Assembly (NCBI GenBank): GCA_021807595.1
Contig: JAKBCS010000016.1
Span: 6,518-43,888 of the forward strand
From: Planctomycetota bacterium
Lineage (GTDB): Bacteria > Planctomycetota > Planctomycetia > Gemmatales > Gemmataceae
Direction of reading: 5' to 3'
DNA length: 37,371 bases
Positions within the stretch are counted from its first letter, which is position 1, and every line of letters starts with the position of its first letter. The notes under the pieces are model-generated. The model had not been told where the DNA came from, did no database searches, and saw only the letters and a list, made by a program, of their open reading frames with translations. The translations under genes and the position numbers were made by a program. This document shows, piece by piece, positions 24,370 through 32,498 of this stretch.

Positions 24370-25389
24370 TCAAGCCAGCGAGGCGATAATCGCTTGGCTC
24401 ATTTCCGTGGTCGTGGCCTGGCCGCCGAGGTCGGGGGTGAGGGCGCGGCGTTCGGTCAGGACGCGCTCGACGGCGGAGAGGATGCACTGGGCGATGGGCT
24501 TTTGCCCTTCGGTGTCTAGCAGGTCGATGGCTGGGAGTAACAGCGGTAGGGGGTTGGCGCGGTTGACGCCGATGTCCTCGCGCAAACCGCCGTGGAATGA
24601 TTCGTAAACGTGGACGCCCTCGCCGACGTTGATACCCGCCGTGGCACTGATGCCGCCGACCACGCCCGCGCCCAGATCGCTGACGAGGTCGCCGTACAGA
24701 TTACCCATGACCAACACATCGAACTGCTGCGGGCGCGACACCATTTGCATGCAGCAGTTATCGACGATGATTTCCCTGGTCTGAAACTCCGGGAAATCGC
24801 GCGCCGTGGTCCGGAACGATTCGAGAAACAAACCGTCGGCCAATTTGAGGATGTTCGCCTTGTGAACGCAAGTGACGGATTTGCGCCCCATCGTCCGCGC
24901 CCACTCGAAGGCGAAGCGAAAGAAGCGATTGCTGGCCGCGGCCGTGACGACCTTGATGCTCTGTACCACGCCCGGTACGATCTCATGCTCGATGGCGGCA
25001 TACAGATCCTCGGTCAGCTCGCGAACGACGAGCATGTCCACGCCCTGAAAGCGGGCCGGAAGCCCAGCCAGGTTCTTCAAGGGGCGCACCGAAGCGAACA
25101 GGCCGAGTTCGCGACGGAGTTGTACGTTGAAATTGATCTTCTCCGGTCGTGGTCCCTCAATTGGTCCCGGCGGCGGCAACAACTTCGTTTTCAGCGCCAG
25201 CCCCGATTGGCGCACCGAATCGAGCAAGGTTTGTGGGAGAGGTTCGCCACCACGCTCCATCGACGCCCACCCGGCCAAGTGTTCGTCCCAGTCGATGTCC
25301 GCCCCGGCGGCGCTCAGGATGGCTTGCACTGCCGGAACCTGATCGAGTCCCGCGCCGCCGCCTTGAATTAACGTCACCCGCAAACCCAT
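24370..25389 (-). CDS. Isocitrate/isopropylmalate dehydrogenase family protein, probably NAD-dependent isocitrate dehydrogenase-like
   Basis: A 339-residue beta-decarboxylating dehydrogenase. Visible family residues: R92, R102 and R123 for the carboxylates, Y130 in ELTEDLYAAIEHE, K177 in VHKANILKLADGLF, and metal ligands D210, D234 and D238 in NLYGDLVSDLGAGVVGG. ELTEDLY...IEH is closer to NAD-isocitrate dehydrogenases (RENTEDLYAGIE) than to IPMDH (RENTEGEY). Several usually invariant segments diverge: the N-terminal GDGIGPE is replaced by QGGGAGLDQVP, TPIGGG by LPPPGPIEG, and the cofactor loop HGTAPDIAG by FHGGLREDIGVNRANP. Substrate specificity is therefore uncertain; homoisocitrate or another malate analogue is possible. 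Cytosolic. It follows the BNR gene on the same strand 51 nt later, so read-through is possible. Confidence 0.85.
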   Translation of the reverse strand: MGLRVTLIQGGGAGLDQVPAVQAILSAAGADIDWDEHLAGWASMERGGEPLPQTLLDSVRQSGLALKTKLLPPPGPIEGPRPEKINFNVQLRRELGLFASVRPLKNLAGLPARFQGVDMLVVRELTEDLYAAIEHEIVPGVVQSIKVVTAAASNRFFRFAFEWARTMGRKSVTCVHKANILKLADGLFLESFRTTARDFPEFQTREIIVDNCCMQMVSRPQQFDVLVMGNLYGDLVSDLGAGVVGGISATAGINVGEGVHVYESFHGGLREDIGVNRANPLPLLLPAIDLLDTEGQKPIAQCILSAVERVLTERRALTPDLGGQATTTEMSQAIIASLA

Positions 25390-25440
25390 GCTCGCTCCTT
25401 GATAGAGAAGCCCTCGCTTACGCTACAGTCGCTGCGTTTT

Positions 25441-28400
25441 TCAATCGTCGATCCGGCTGCCTCGCATCTCGCTCTGCTCGCGTTCCTCTTCGTCTTCGTC
25501 TTCGTCTTCTTCCTCGTCGGCGATGAGGTTGGCCGACTTTAACTGCGGATCGTTCTCGACGCGCAAACCTTGCTCGTACTCCTTGCCGTCCACGGTCAAG
25601 ACGAGGCGATACATGCCGGGAGTGGCAGGATTGAGCAGACGCCGCCGCATCGGTCCCTGCCCCGGCCCCGCGCCTCCGCCGCGCACCAAATCCCAGGTCG
25701 CGCGATGCAGTCCCGGCGTCAGGTCTTCTTTTTTCAGGGGTAACTCGCGCACCGCCTTGCCGGTGTAATCGAGGATCTTAAGCTGAGCCTTCTGCGGCTG
25801 TTTGGTCAGCGAGTAATAGATTTGCGCTCCGCCGGGTGGATTTTGCCCCACGAAGAGATGGTTCCCGATGCCGTAGGGCGAGCCGCGCGTCGGTTCGCGC
25901 CGCCAACGCATCGCCGTCGCAGGACGATACAGCGTTGCCTCGGCTTTGAGCGATTCTGGCTTCATCTGCCGCAGCGGCGTGGCGTCCAACACCCACAGAC
26001 TGCGCCCATGCGTCGCCGCCACAATCTCACCGCCCGGATGTTGGGCCAACTCGTGAACGGCGACGGTCGGCAAATTGTTATTGATCCGCGTCCACGATAC
26101 GCCGCGATCGATCGACAACCACACGCCGAACTCGGTGCCCAGATACAACACGTTGGGATTTTCGATATCCTCGCGCAGCACGCGGGTCGAACCCATCGGC
26201 AGGTTGCCGCGCAGCGACTTCCACGATTGCCCGAAATCTTCGGTGACATAGACATAGGGGGCGTCGTCGTCGGAACGATGGGCGTCAAAGGCGACATAGG
26301 CGCGTCCGTCGACGGCGCGGGACGGTTCGATGCTGGCCACCCAACGTGGACCAGGCAGACCTATTTTGTCGGCGATATTGCTCCACTTCGTTCCGCCGTC
26401 TTGCGTCACCCACAGATTGCCGTCGTCTGTGCCGGCGTACAAGATGTTGGGATTGCGCGGCGACTCGGCGATGGCCGTGGCCGTGCCGCGCTTGGTGCGG
26501 CTGATCTCCGGCGAAATCGCCTGCAGATCGTCGCCCTGTTTGATGGAGCGAAAGACGTAATTACCGCCACAGTAGAAGATTTGCGAATTGTGGCTCGACA
26601 GGATGAACGGGGCGTTCCAGTTGAAGCGATAGGGCGGCAGGCCGCGCGGATCGCGCGGGCGAATGCCGGACGATTCGCCGGTGCGAAGGTTGCGTCGCGT
26701 GATGCGGCCGTCCTGCGATTCGAAGTAGACGAGATCCGGATCGTGCGGATCGACGCGGCAGACGAAGCCGTCGCCGCCGCCGACCATGACCCAATCTTCG
26801 TTGATTGGCCCCCGCCCGTCCAGGGCGTGGCTTGGGCCGCCCCAGCTGCCGTTGTCTTGCAACCCGCCATACACCCGATACGGCAGCCGCGAATCGACAT
26901 CCACATGATAAAACTGACCGATGGCCATGTGGTTGAGATATTCCCAATGCGTCATGCGGTCGTAGGTGACGTAATAGCCGCCGTCGGTGCCGAGTAGCAT
27001 GTGACGTCCATCGCGCGGATCGATCCACAGGGCGTGTTGATCGGGATGATATTCGCCGCCGTCGGTCTTGAAGGTTTTGCCTCCATCTTCCGAGCGGTAT
27101 AAGCCGATGCCGAGAACATAGATATATTTCTCGTCGCTGGGATCGACGCGGACTTGACTGAAATACATGGGCCGAGGATTGACGCTGTTGATGCGCGTCC
27201 ACGATTCGCCGCCGTCGCTGGACTTGTATAATCCGCCGTATTCGAAACTGTTCGGCCCCTGTTGGTCCTGTACATTCTCCCGCTGGCCGCCATACCAAAA
27301 ACTATAAGGCCGATTGGCATTGGCCTGTCCTTGCGGTCCACGACGTTCCACCGTCAGCGTTAGATCTTTAATGTCTTTGCCCCGCAGCACTTTGAGCGTC
27401 ACTTTGTCGCCCGGGTTGCGGGTGCGGAGGAGATCGACGATTTGCCTGAACGATTTCACTTCCGTTTTGTCGATTTTTTGCACCACGTCGCCGACTTTTA
27501 GTCCTGCTTTCTCGGCCATTCCTTGTGGAGCGAGTTGCTCCACGCGGACTCCGTTTGCGGCGTCCTCGCCGCGAAAACCAATGGGGAACCCTTGCCGGGC
27601 TCCGCCGCCTCCCGGTTGTTGAGGCCGTTTGCCCAACGTCACGGTAAGCTCAAGCGATTCCTTGCCGCGCGCCACGCTCAGAGTCAACTTGTCGCCGGCC
27701 TTGTGCGCGCGGATTTGTTCGGCCAGATCCTCGTACTTGCCAATGGACTTCTTATCGACCGTCTTGATGATGTCGCCGACTTTCAGTCCCGCCTTGGCGG
27801 CGGGACTGTCGGCGGTGATCTGTGTCAGCTTGGCCCCGCCGGGGGCGTTCTCGCCGGCGATGCCGAGATAGACCTGACTCGGCGGCGTGCCCATGCCGAT
27901 TTTCTCGCAGTCGATGATGGCAAAAACCACATTGGGATTCTTCCGCGAATAATCCAAGCCAATCCGTCCGAGGGAGCAGCTGGGCAACCCCTTGGTCAAC
28001 TTGCGAAACGTCTTGCCGCCGTCGGTCGTCTTGTGGATCGCGCCGCCCGGTCCCCATTTCTTGATGGGATCGTAGGCGTCGTAGCCGTCTTGCAACGCCG
28101 GTTCGCCTCGATGGCTGTCAAAGCCGTCGCGCTGCCGTTCCCACGTCGCCACCAGCAGCGTGTCCGGTTCCGTGGGATGCATGCGCATATCAATGACGCC
28201 GGTTTTGTCGTCCACATATAAGATTCGGTGCCACGACTTCCCGCCGTCGCTGGTCTTATATAAACCGCGTTCCTCATTGGGACCATACAATCGTCCCAGC
28301 GCGCCGACATAAACGATGTCGGGATTTTTAGGATGGACGATAACCCGGCCAATCTGAAATGACTTTTTCAGTCCCATATTTTGCCACGTCTTGCCGCCGT

Positions 28401-28923
28401 CGGTCGATTTATACACGCCGTCGCCGTAGGACACCGAATTGCGCGGATTGTTTTCGCCGGTGCCAACCCAGACGATGTCCTTGTTCGAGGGGGCGACGCA
28501 CACATCGCCGATGGAAACCGTTGCTTCGCGGTCGAATTGGTGGACGAATGTGACGCCGTTGTTTACGGTTTTGAGCAAGCCGCCGGAAGCGGTGGCTACC
28601 CAATAGACGGTGGGGTCGGCCTCATACACCGACAGCGCGACGATGCGCCCGCCCATCGACGCGGGACCGATGCAGCGCCAGTTCAACGACCGCGTCCATT
28701 CGGGCGCAAGCGTGGCTTGCGGCAAGGCGGGAGTCGCCGGCATGTGCCGCAGTTCTTCGAGCTTTTTGGATAGTTCTTGAATCTGCCGTTCGAGGTCGGC
28801 GATTTGCTGGTCGCGCGAGGCGATCTCCTCCGCGCCCGGTCCCGATACGCCGAGTAGGAAAACGAACAAGATCGCCGGCATCGCGCGCAGCAACCAAAAG
28901 GACGCCTTGATGCGTGAAAACAT
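25441..28923 (-). CDS. Giant secreted BNR/VPS10-type beta-propeller protein with two inserted PDZ domains
   Basis: A 1160-residue protein. The N-terminus is a signal or anchor (FWLLRAMPAILFVFLLGVSGPGAEE), then a coiled coil (RDQQIADLERQIQELSKKLEEL). Many BNR/Asp-box repeats follow (GGLLKTVNNGVTF, GVYKSTDGGKTW, GLYKTSDGGKSW, GLYKSSDGGESW), as in sortilin/VPS10-like exo-alpha-sialidase-fold proteins. Between blades, at about 348-432 and 446-527, sit two PDZ domains (YLGIAGENAPGGAKLTQI..AGLKVGDIIKTVDKK and VRVEQLAPQGMAEKAGLKVGDVVQKIDK). After the propellers come a beta-sandwich (AQIYYSLTKQPQKAQLKILDYTGKAVREL) and an acidic low-complexity tail (EEEDEDEDEEE). The ATG at 28923 is chosen for AGAGGG upstream. 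Likely an extracytoplasmic binding or scaffold protein; no protease triad was seen. Confidence 0.88.
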   Translation of the reverse strand: MFSRIKASFWLLRAMPAILFVFLLGVSGPGAEEIASRDQQIADLERQIQELSKKLEELRHMPATPALPQATLAPEWTRSLNWRCIGPASMGGRIVALSVYEADPTVYWVATASGGLLKTVNNGVTFVHQFDREATVSIGDVCVAPSNKDIVWVGTGENNPRNSVSYGDGVYKSTDGGKTWQNMGLKKSFQIGRVIVHPKNPDIVYVGALGRLYGPNEERGLYKTSDGGKSWHRILYVDDKTGVIDMRMHPTEPDTLLVATWERQRDGFDSHRGEPALQDGYDAYDPIKKWGPGGAIHKTTDGGKTFRKLTKGLPSCSLGRIGLDYSRKNPNVVFAIIDCEKIGMGTPPSQVYLGIAGENAPGGAKLTQITADSPAAKAGLKVGDIIKTVDKKSIGKYEDLAEQIRAHKAGDKLTLSVARGKESLELTVTLGKRPQQPGGGGARQGFPIGFRGEDAANGVRVEQLAPQGMAEKAGLKVGDVVQKIDKTEVKSFRQIVDLLRTRNPGDKVTLKVLRGKDIKDLTLTVERRGPQGQANANRPYSFWYGGQRENVQDQQGPNSFEYGGLYKSSDGGESWTRINSVNPRPMYFSQVRVDPSDEKYIYVLGIGLYRSEDGGKTFKTDGGEYHPDQHALWIDPRDGRHMLLGTDGGYYVTYDRMTHWEYLNHMAIGQFYHVDVDSRLPYRVYGGLQDNGSWGGPSHALDGRGPINEDWVMVGGGDGFVCRVDPHDPDLVYFESQDGRITRRNLRTGESSGIRPRDPRGLPPYRFNWNAPFILSSHNSQIFYCGGNYVFRSIKQGDDLQAISPEISRTKRGTATAIAESPRNPNILYAGTDDGNLWVTQDGGTKWSNIADKIGLPGPRWVASIEPSRAVDGRAYVAFDAHRSDDDAPYVYVTEDFGQSWKSLRGNLPMGSTRVLREDIENPNVLYLGTEFGVWLSIDRGVSWTRINNNLPTVAVHELAQHPGGEIVAATHGRSLWVLDATPLRQMKPESLKAEATLYRPATAMRWRREPTRGSPYGIGNHLFVGQNPPGGAQIYYSLTKQPQKAQLKILDYTGKAVRELPLKKEDLTPGLHRATWDLVRGGGAGPGQGPMRRRLLNPATPGMYRLVLTVDGKEYEQGLRVENDPQLKSANLIADEEEDEDEDEEEREQSEMRGSRIDD

Positions 28924-29101
28924 GGATGTACCCTCTAATAGTTCGCCAACGGCCTCGTCCCGCTCTCCGACCGCGCCGGTAACGCTTCCGGATTTCGGGA
29001 ATGGGTCTTGATTGAGAATAGCTTCCTCGCCGCTCAAATCCAATAAAATTTACTTTCTCTCGCCACAACTCCATGAGAATGCGATGAGAAAAGCCACCCG
29101 C

Positions 29102-29998
29102 TCACGAACGCAATACTTTCGAGGGCAAGAGTAACTTGCACGACGAGTCGATGCGGCCGATGGCAACCAATCGACCGTCGGCATCGAAGATGGCCGTCTC
29201 TCCTTCTCTTTCAAAGCGAGACGGCGCTTCGGCCAACGGAACGCTCTGCCCGCGCCGCAATCGCCATAGGTCCGCCTCGCTCAGAAAGAGACGTGGCAGT
29301 TCGACGACGGCCCGTTCCATCGGCAACAAACGCGCGCGCGCCGATTCGGCGTCGGCGTCCCACGGCACTGCTTCCTCGACCATGAAAGGTCCGAGGCGAG
29401 TGCGCTGCAGAGTCTCGACCAGCGCGCCGCAGCCGAGGCGCTTGCCGGTATCGCGGGCCAGCGAACGTATGTACGTTCCCTTGCCGCACCGCACCTGTAA
29501 ATCCAAATGAGGATAGTGGTAATCCAGGATCTCGATCGAAGAGATGGTCACTGCGCGCGGGCGGAGCGATACCTCGTCGCCGCGCCGTGCCAGATCGTAA
29601 GCGCGCTTCCCGCCGACCTTGGCCGCCGAGTAAGCCGGAGGCACCTGTTCGATGGTGCCGAGAAATGCCGCCAAGCACGCCAGCACCTCGGCGGCTTCCG
29701 GAGCGGCCGCGCCGGGGACAGGGACGACATTGCCGTCGGCGTCGTCGGTATCGCTGCGCGCGCCGAGGAGGAAAGAGGCGCGATAGGTCTTCCCCATCTT
29801 TTGGACGTATTCGACCAGGCGCGTGGCGTTTCCCAGGCAGAGAACCAGCAAGCCGGTGGCCAACGGATCGAGCGTGCCAGTATGGCCGAGGCGCGTGCCG
29901 CGCGGGAACCAACGCAAGGCGGTGTCCACCGCGGTTCGCGATGTCATCCCAGAGGGCTTGTCCACAACGAGCAATCCGTCGATGGCTGCGGCGTTCAT
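29102..29998 (-). CDS. truB: tRNA pseudouridine(55) synthase TruB
   Basis: Cytosolic enzyme making pseudouridine 55 in the T-loop of tRNAs; 298 residues, normal length. The catalytic Asp is D44 in GHTGTLDPLATGLL. Other TruB landmarks are GLLVVDKPSGMTS, KTYRASFLLGARSDTDDADG, QVPPAYSAAKVGGKRAYDLARRG and CGKGTYIRSLARDTGKRLGCGA. The last 60 or so residues (LWRLRRGQSVPLAEAP...AIFDADGRLVAIGRI) form the PUA-like C-terminal domain. GGGAG lies about 9 nt before the ATG. It is not next to rbfA or infB, its neighbours in many bacteria. Confidence 0.96.
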   Translation of the reverse strand: MNAAAIDGLLVVDKPSGMTSRTAVDTALRWFPRGTRLGHTGTLDPLATGLLVLCLGNATRLVEYVQKMGKTYRASFLLGARSDTDDADGNVVPVPGAAAPEAAEVLACLAAFLGTIEQVPPAYSAAKVGGKRAYDLARRGDEVSLRPRAVTISSIEILDYHYPHLDLQVRCGKGTYIRSLARDTGKRLGCGALVETLQRTRLGPFMVEEAVPWDADAESARARLLPMERAVVELPRLFLSEADLWRLRRGQSVPLAEAPSRFEREGETAIFDADGRLVAIGRIDSSCKLLLPSKVLRS

Positions 29999-30105
29999 GG
30001 GAAATTCTCCCGGCGTGGCTCGACGAGGTTGTGCATCTTTGCGACCTTACGAAGATGTAATGCAATCGAACTTGCGGTCGAGGGCGGGCCGGGTTAACTT
30101 ATAAC

Positions 30106-30173
30106 CATCACGTTGATTGGGCGACAGCGTGATGTCGGTCGGCTTCTTTCGGGAAGCCGGCCGTTCTTTTTTT
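30106..30173 (+). terminator. Orphan intrinsic terminator with preceding hairpin (possible small RNA or leader)
   Basis: Stem 30136-30146 with 30153-30163 (11 bp, one G-T wobble, loop TTTCGG) is followed directly by TTCTTTTTTT, a textbook Rho-independent terminator on the plus strand. One nucleotide upstream sits another hairpin, CATCACG (30106-30112) with CGTGATG (30128-30134). There is no plus-strand gene upstream: truB runs the other way. The terminator must therefore end a short non-coding transcript or act as an attenuator in the leader of the gene at 30301. TATAAC at 30100-30105 could be a -10 element, though no matching -35 is visible. Confidence 0.8.
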
Positions 30174-30251
30174 GTACGGCAAAAACCCAGCGTCGATCGC
30201 CACCGTTTCGCCTGCCCTTCGCGGGCCGAGGATGGACGACGGGCGAGAGTT

Positions 30252-30260
30252 TGCTACAAT
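30252..30260 (+). promoter_or_regulatory. Possible extended -10 promoter upstream of the membrane protein gene
   Basis: TG-C-TACAAT (30252-30260) fits an extended -10 element and would start transcription about 34 nt before ATG 30301. The -35 region is poor. It lies downstream of the terminator at 30106-30173, which would insulate the gene from upstream transcription. Confidence 0.3.
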
Positions 30261-30300
30261 TGCATATTCAAAAGCTTTTCGATTCGACTCGGGCCTCAGA

Positions 30301-31683
30301 ATGATCGCGACGGGTTCCATCTTCTTCGAGATCGAGTTGCCCAACGCCACGACGTGGTTCTACTTCTCGGCGTTGCTTGCAGTCGCGTTGTTTTTCAAGT
30401 TCACCCGATTACTCAGCATTCGCAACGCCGACGTTTTCGCGCTGTTCCTTCCCATGCCTGGCTTTTTGTTGCTCGATCCGCACGAGAACAGCCCCTTGTG
30501 GGGCTACCTTTGGCTTTTGGGCACGTCGATCCTTTATCTGCTGCGTTGCCTGTTCGATCTGACGTTGGTGCGCCGTCCGGCGTTGAGTCCGAACCTCAAC
30601 TTCAGCGGCCTGGTGTGGTTGGCCGGCGCGCTGTTCGTCAGTCTCATTGCCGTGGCGGGAAGGCATCCCAACTCCCAAGACAAGGGGGACAACGACACTT
30701 CCAAGCACCGCGACTCGGCCCCCGTGACTCTTGAGCCGGTGAAACGCCTCGGCGAGAAGGTCATTGTGGACCAAGCTCCGCCGCAGGTAGATCGCAAATT
30801 GCTCGAGGAATCGGTGGGTCTGTGGATGGAGCGCGGGTTCACGGTCTTGTGCCACTTGTCTGTCGCAGTCGGACTGATCCTGATAGGCTGGCGTCACTTC
30901 GAGGATTTGCACGCTGGGATGGCGGCGGCGACATTCTATCTTCTTTTGCCCTACACCTATCTCTTGATGCCGCGAACGCCGATGGATTTGGGCCGCTGGG
31001 ACCACGCTTGGCCGATGGCCGCCATCGTGTGGACGGTGCTGTCTTTCCGCCGCCCGACATTGGCCGGCGGGTTTCTGGGCTTGGCGGCGGGGACGGTGTT
31101 CTTTCCGGTACTCGTCTTTCCGCTGTGGCTCAGCTTTTACCGAGGCCGGGGCGCGTCGCGATTCGGCTTGTCGTTCGTCGGTTCGGCGGGTTCCTGTTTA
31201 GCGATTATCGGACTCGTTTTATGGCTCAACGACGCCTTGCCGCAACCGTTGGCGTCGAGTTGGAAGCTGTCGGCTTGGCTGCCCTGGCTGCCTCCGGGCA
31301 AGGACATGCAAGGCTTGTGGGCGGGCGAAACGTCGCATTGGGCCTATCGGCTTCCGATCTTCCTCGCCTATGTCGCCTTCGCCGGCACGACGGTGTTTTG
31401 GCCCTCGCCTAAGAATCTCGGTCATGTGATCGCCCTGACCGCCGCCCTGTTGATCGGGATTCAGTTCTGGTACGCCGATCGCGGTGGATTGTATATCTTG
31501 TGGTACTTGCCGCTCTTGCTTCTGTTGGTCTTTCGTCCCAATCTCTCGGCGTGTCAACCGCAGCCGCCCGTTCCGGATTGGTTGTCGCGACTCGGTCGCC
31601 GTTCGCTCCTCTTCGCGCGCCGCCTCGTTCGCCTCCTGCGCCCCGTCCGCCCATCCCGCCCCATTTCTCGGCAAGTATCCTAA
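30301..31683 (+). CDS. Polytopic membrane protein of unknown function (possible GT-C-type glycosyltransferase)
   Basis: A 460-residue integral membrane protein with about 10-11 hydrophobic helices, e.g. WFYFSALLAVALFFKF, FALFLPMPGFLLLD, YLWLLGTSILYLLRCLF, LVWLAGALFVSLIAVAG, VLCHLSVAVGLILIGW, FYLLLPYTYLLM, FLGLAAGTVFFPVLVFPLWLSFY, LPLLLLLVF. A polar loop of about 60 residues follows the fourth helix. The middle part (HAGMAAATFYLLLPYTYLLMPRTPMDLGRWDHAWPMAAIVW...RPTLAGGFLGLAAGTVFFPVLVFPLW) resembles polyprenol-phosphate-dependent GT-C/GT87 membrane proteins in helix pattern, but I see no decisive catalytic motif. The C-terminus is a strongly basic Arg-rich cytosolic tail. The ATG at 30301 begins just before the first membrane helix; the ribosome-binding site is weak, and a longer frame from 30172 is unlikely. 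Confidence 0.8.
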   Translation: MIATGSIFFEIELPNATTWFYFSALLAVALFFKFTRLLSIRNADVFALFLPMPGFLLLDPHENSPLWGYLWLLGTSILYLLRCLFDLTLVRRPALSPNLNFSGLVWLAGALFVSLIAVAGRHPNSQDKGDNDTSKHRDSAPVTLEPVKRLGEKVIVDQAPPQVDRKLLEESVGLWMERGFTVLCHLSVAVGLILIGWRHFEDLHAGMAAATFYLLLPYTYLLMPRTPMDLGRWDHAWPMAAIVWTVLSFRRPTLAGGFLGLAAGTVFFPVLVFPLWLSFYRGRGASRFGLSFVGSAGSCLAIIGLVLWLNDALPQPLASSWKLSAWLPWLPPGKDMQGLWAGETSHWAYRLPIFLAYVAFAGTTVFWPSPKNLGHVIALTAALLIGIQFWYADRGGLYILWYLPLLLLLVFRPNLSACQPQPPVPDWLSRLGRRSLLFARRLVRLLRPVRPSRPISRQVS

Positions 31684-31777
31684 GCGTCAAAGCCGCCTTT
31701 CCAAGCATCGACGCGCGCGTTAAGATCGGCTCCCCTCGCGGCCGATAGGGAATGGTTGTAGCCCAAGGAGGTCTTTC

Positions 31778-32476
31778 ATGTTGCGTGCCAGTGGATTGGC
31801 GACCGGCTGTCTCGTTGTTGTCGCCCTGATCGTGACGCCGAGCGTTTACGCCCTACGCCAGCATGCGCGGACGCGCAATTTCCGCGTCGTCCGCCCCGGC
31901 GTTCTCTATCGCAGCGGCCAGATGACGCGCGAGGGTCTGCAGCGCATCCTTCACGATTATCAGATAAAAACGGTCATCAATCTCCGCGACGGTCAATCGG
32001 CCGTGGATCGAAACGAAGAAGATTTTTGCAAGAGCGAAGACGTTCGTTTCGTGCGCATCATGCCCAGCCGTTGGGGCGACGACGGCGGTTCGGTACCGGT
32101 CGAAGCTGGCGTTCGGCGTTTCCGCGACGTGCTGGCCGATCCGAACAACTATCCGGTTCTCGTGCATTGCTACGCCGGCATCCATCGGGCCGGATCGTAC
32201 AGCGCCATTTATCGCATGGAGTTCGAGCATTGGACGAAAGCTGAAGCCATCGCCGAGATGAAGAAGTGCGGCTACGACAATCTCGACGACGAATTGGACA
32301 TCCTTGGCTTCATGGAGCAATATCGCCCAACCTGGATGCCTAAAGAAGAAAAATCTCCGGAACGACCCAGCGTCGAAGCCAAGGCCAAACCGAAACCAAA
32401 GAAGCAACTCAAGCCCAAACCCTCCGCCAAGGCGCGCCGCGCACTCGACGGCTGGGTGCTGCAGCCCGACCGATGA
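31778..32476 (+). CDS. Membrane-anchored dual-specificity/tyrosine phosphatase
   Basis: A 232-residue protein with an N-terminal membrane anchor or signal (GLATGCLVVVALIVTPSVYA). A cysteine-dependent phosphatase domain follows: the P-loop is H130-C131-Y-A-G-I-H-R137-A-G (HCx5R), with C131 as nucleophile, and a likely general-acid Asp lies in SRWGDDGG (101-102). VLYRSGQMTREGLQRILHDYQIKTVINLRD matches the DSP/SIW14-like bacterial family. The C-terminal 45 residues are Lys/Pro-rich (AKAKPKPKKQLKPKPSAKARRA), perhaps for binding nucleic acid, phosphoinositide-like or cell-wall polyanions. AAGGAGG lies 7 nt before the ATG. It converges on glpK with a 22-nt gap. The substrate may be phosphotyrosine or an inositol phosphate; side of the membrane uncertain. 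Confidence 0.9.
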   Translation: MLRASGLATGCLVVVALIVTPSVYALRQHARTRNFRVVRPGVLYRSGQMTREGLQRILHDYQIKTVINLRDGQSAVDRNEEDFCKSEDVRFVRIMPSRWGDDGGSVPVEAGVRRFRDVLADPNNYPVLVHCYAGIHRAGSYSAIYRMEFEHWTKAEAIAEMKKCGYDNLDDELDILGFMEQYRPTWMPKEEKSPERPSVEAKAKPKPKKQLKPKPSAKARRALDGWVLQPDR

Positions 32477-32498
32477 CCGCCGCCGAGAGCTTCGCTCG

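Noticed and set aside
25822-26997. 391-codon plus-strand frame opposite the BNR-PDZ gene
   Set aside because: Composition typical of an antisense shadow; no family motif or ribosome-binding site.
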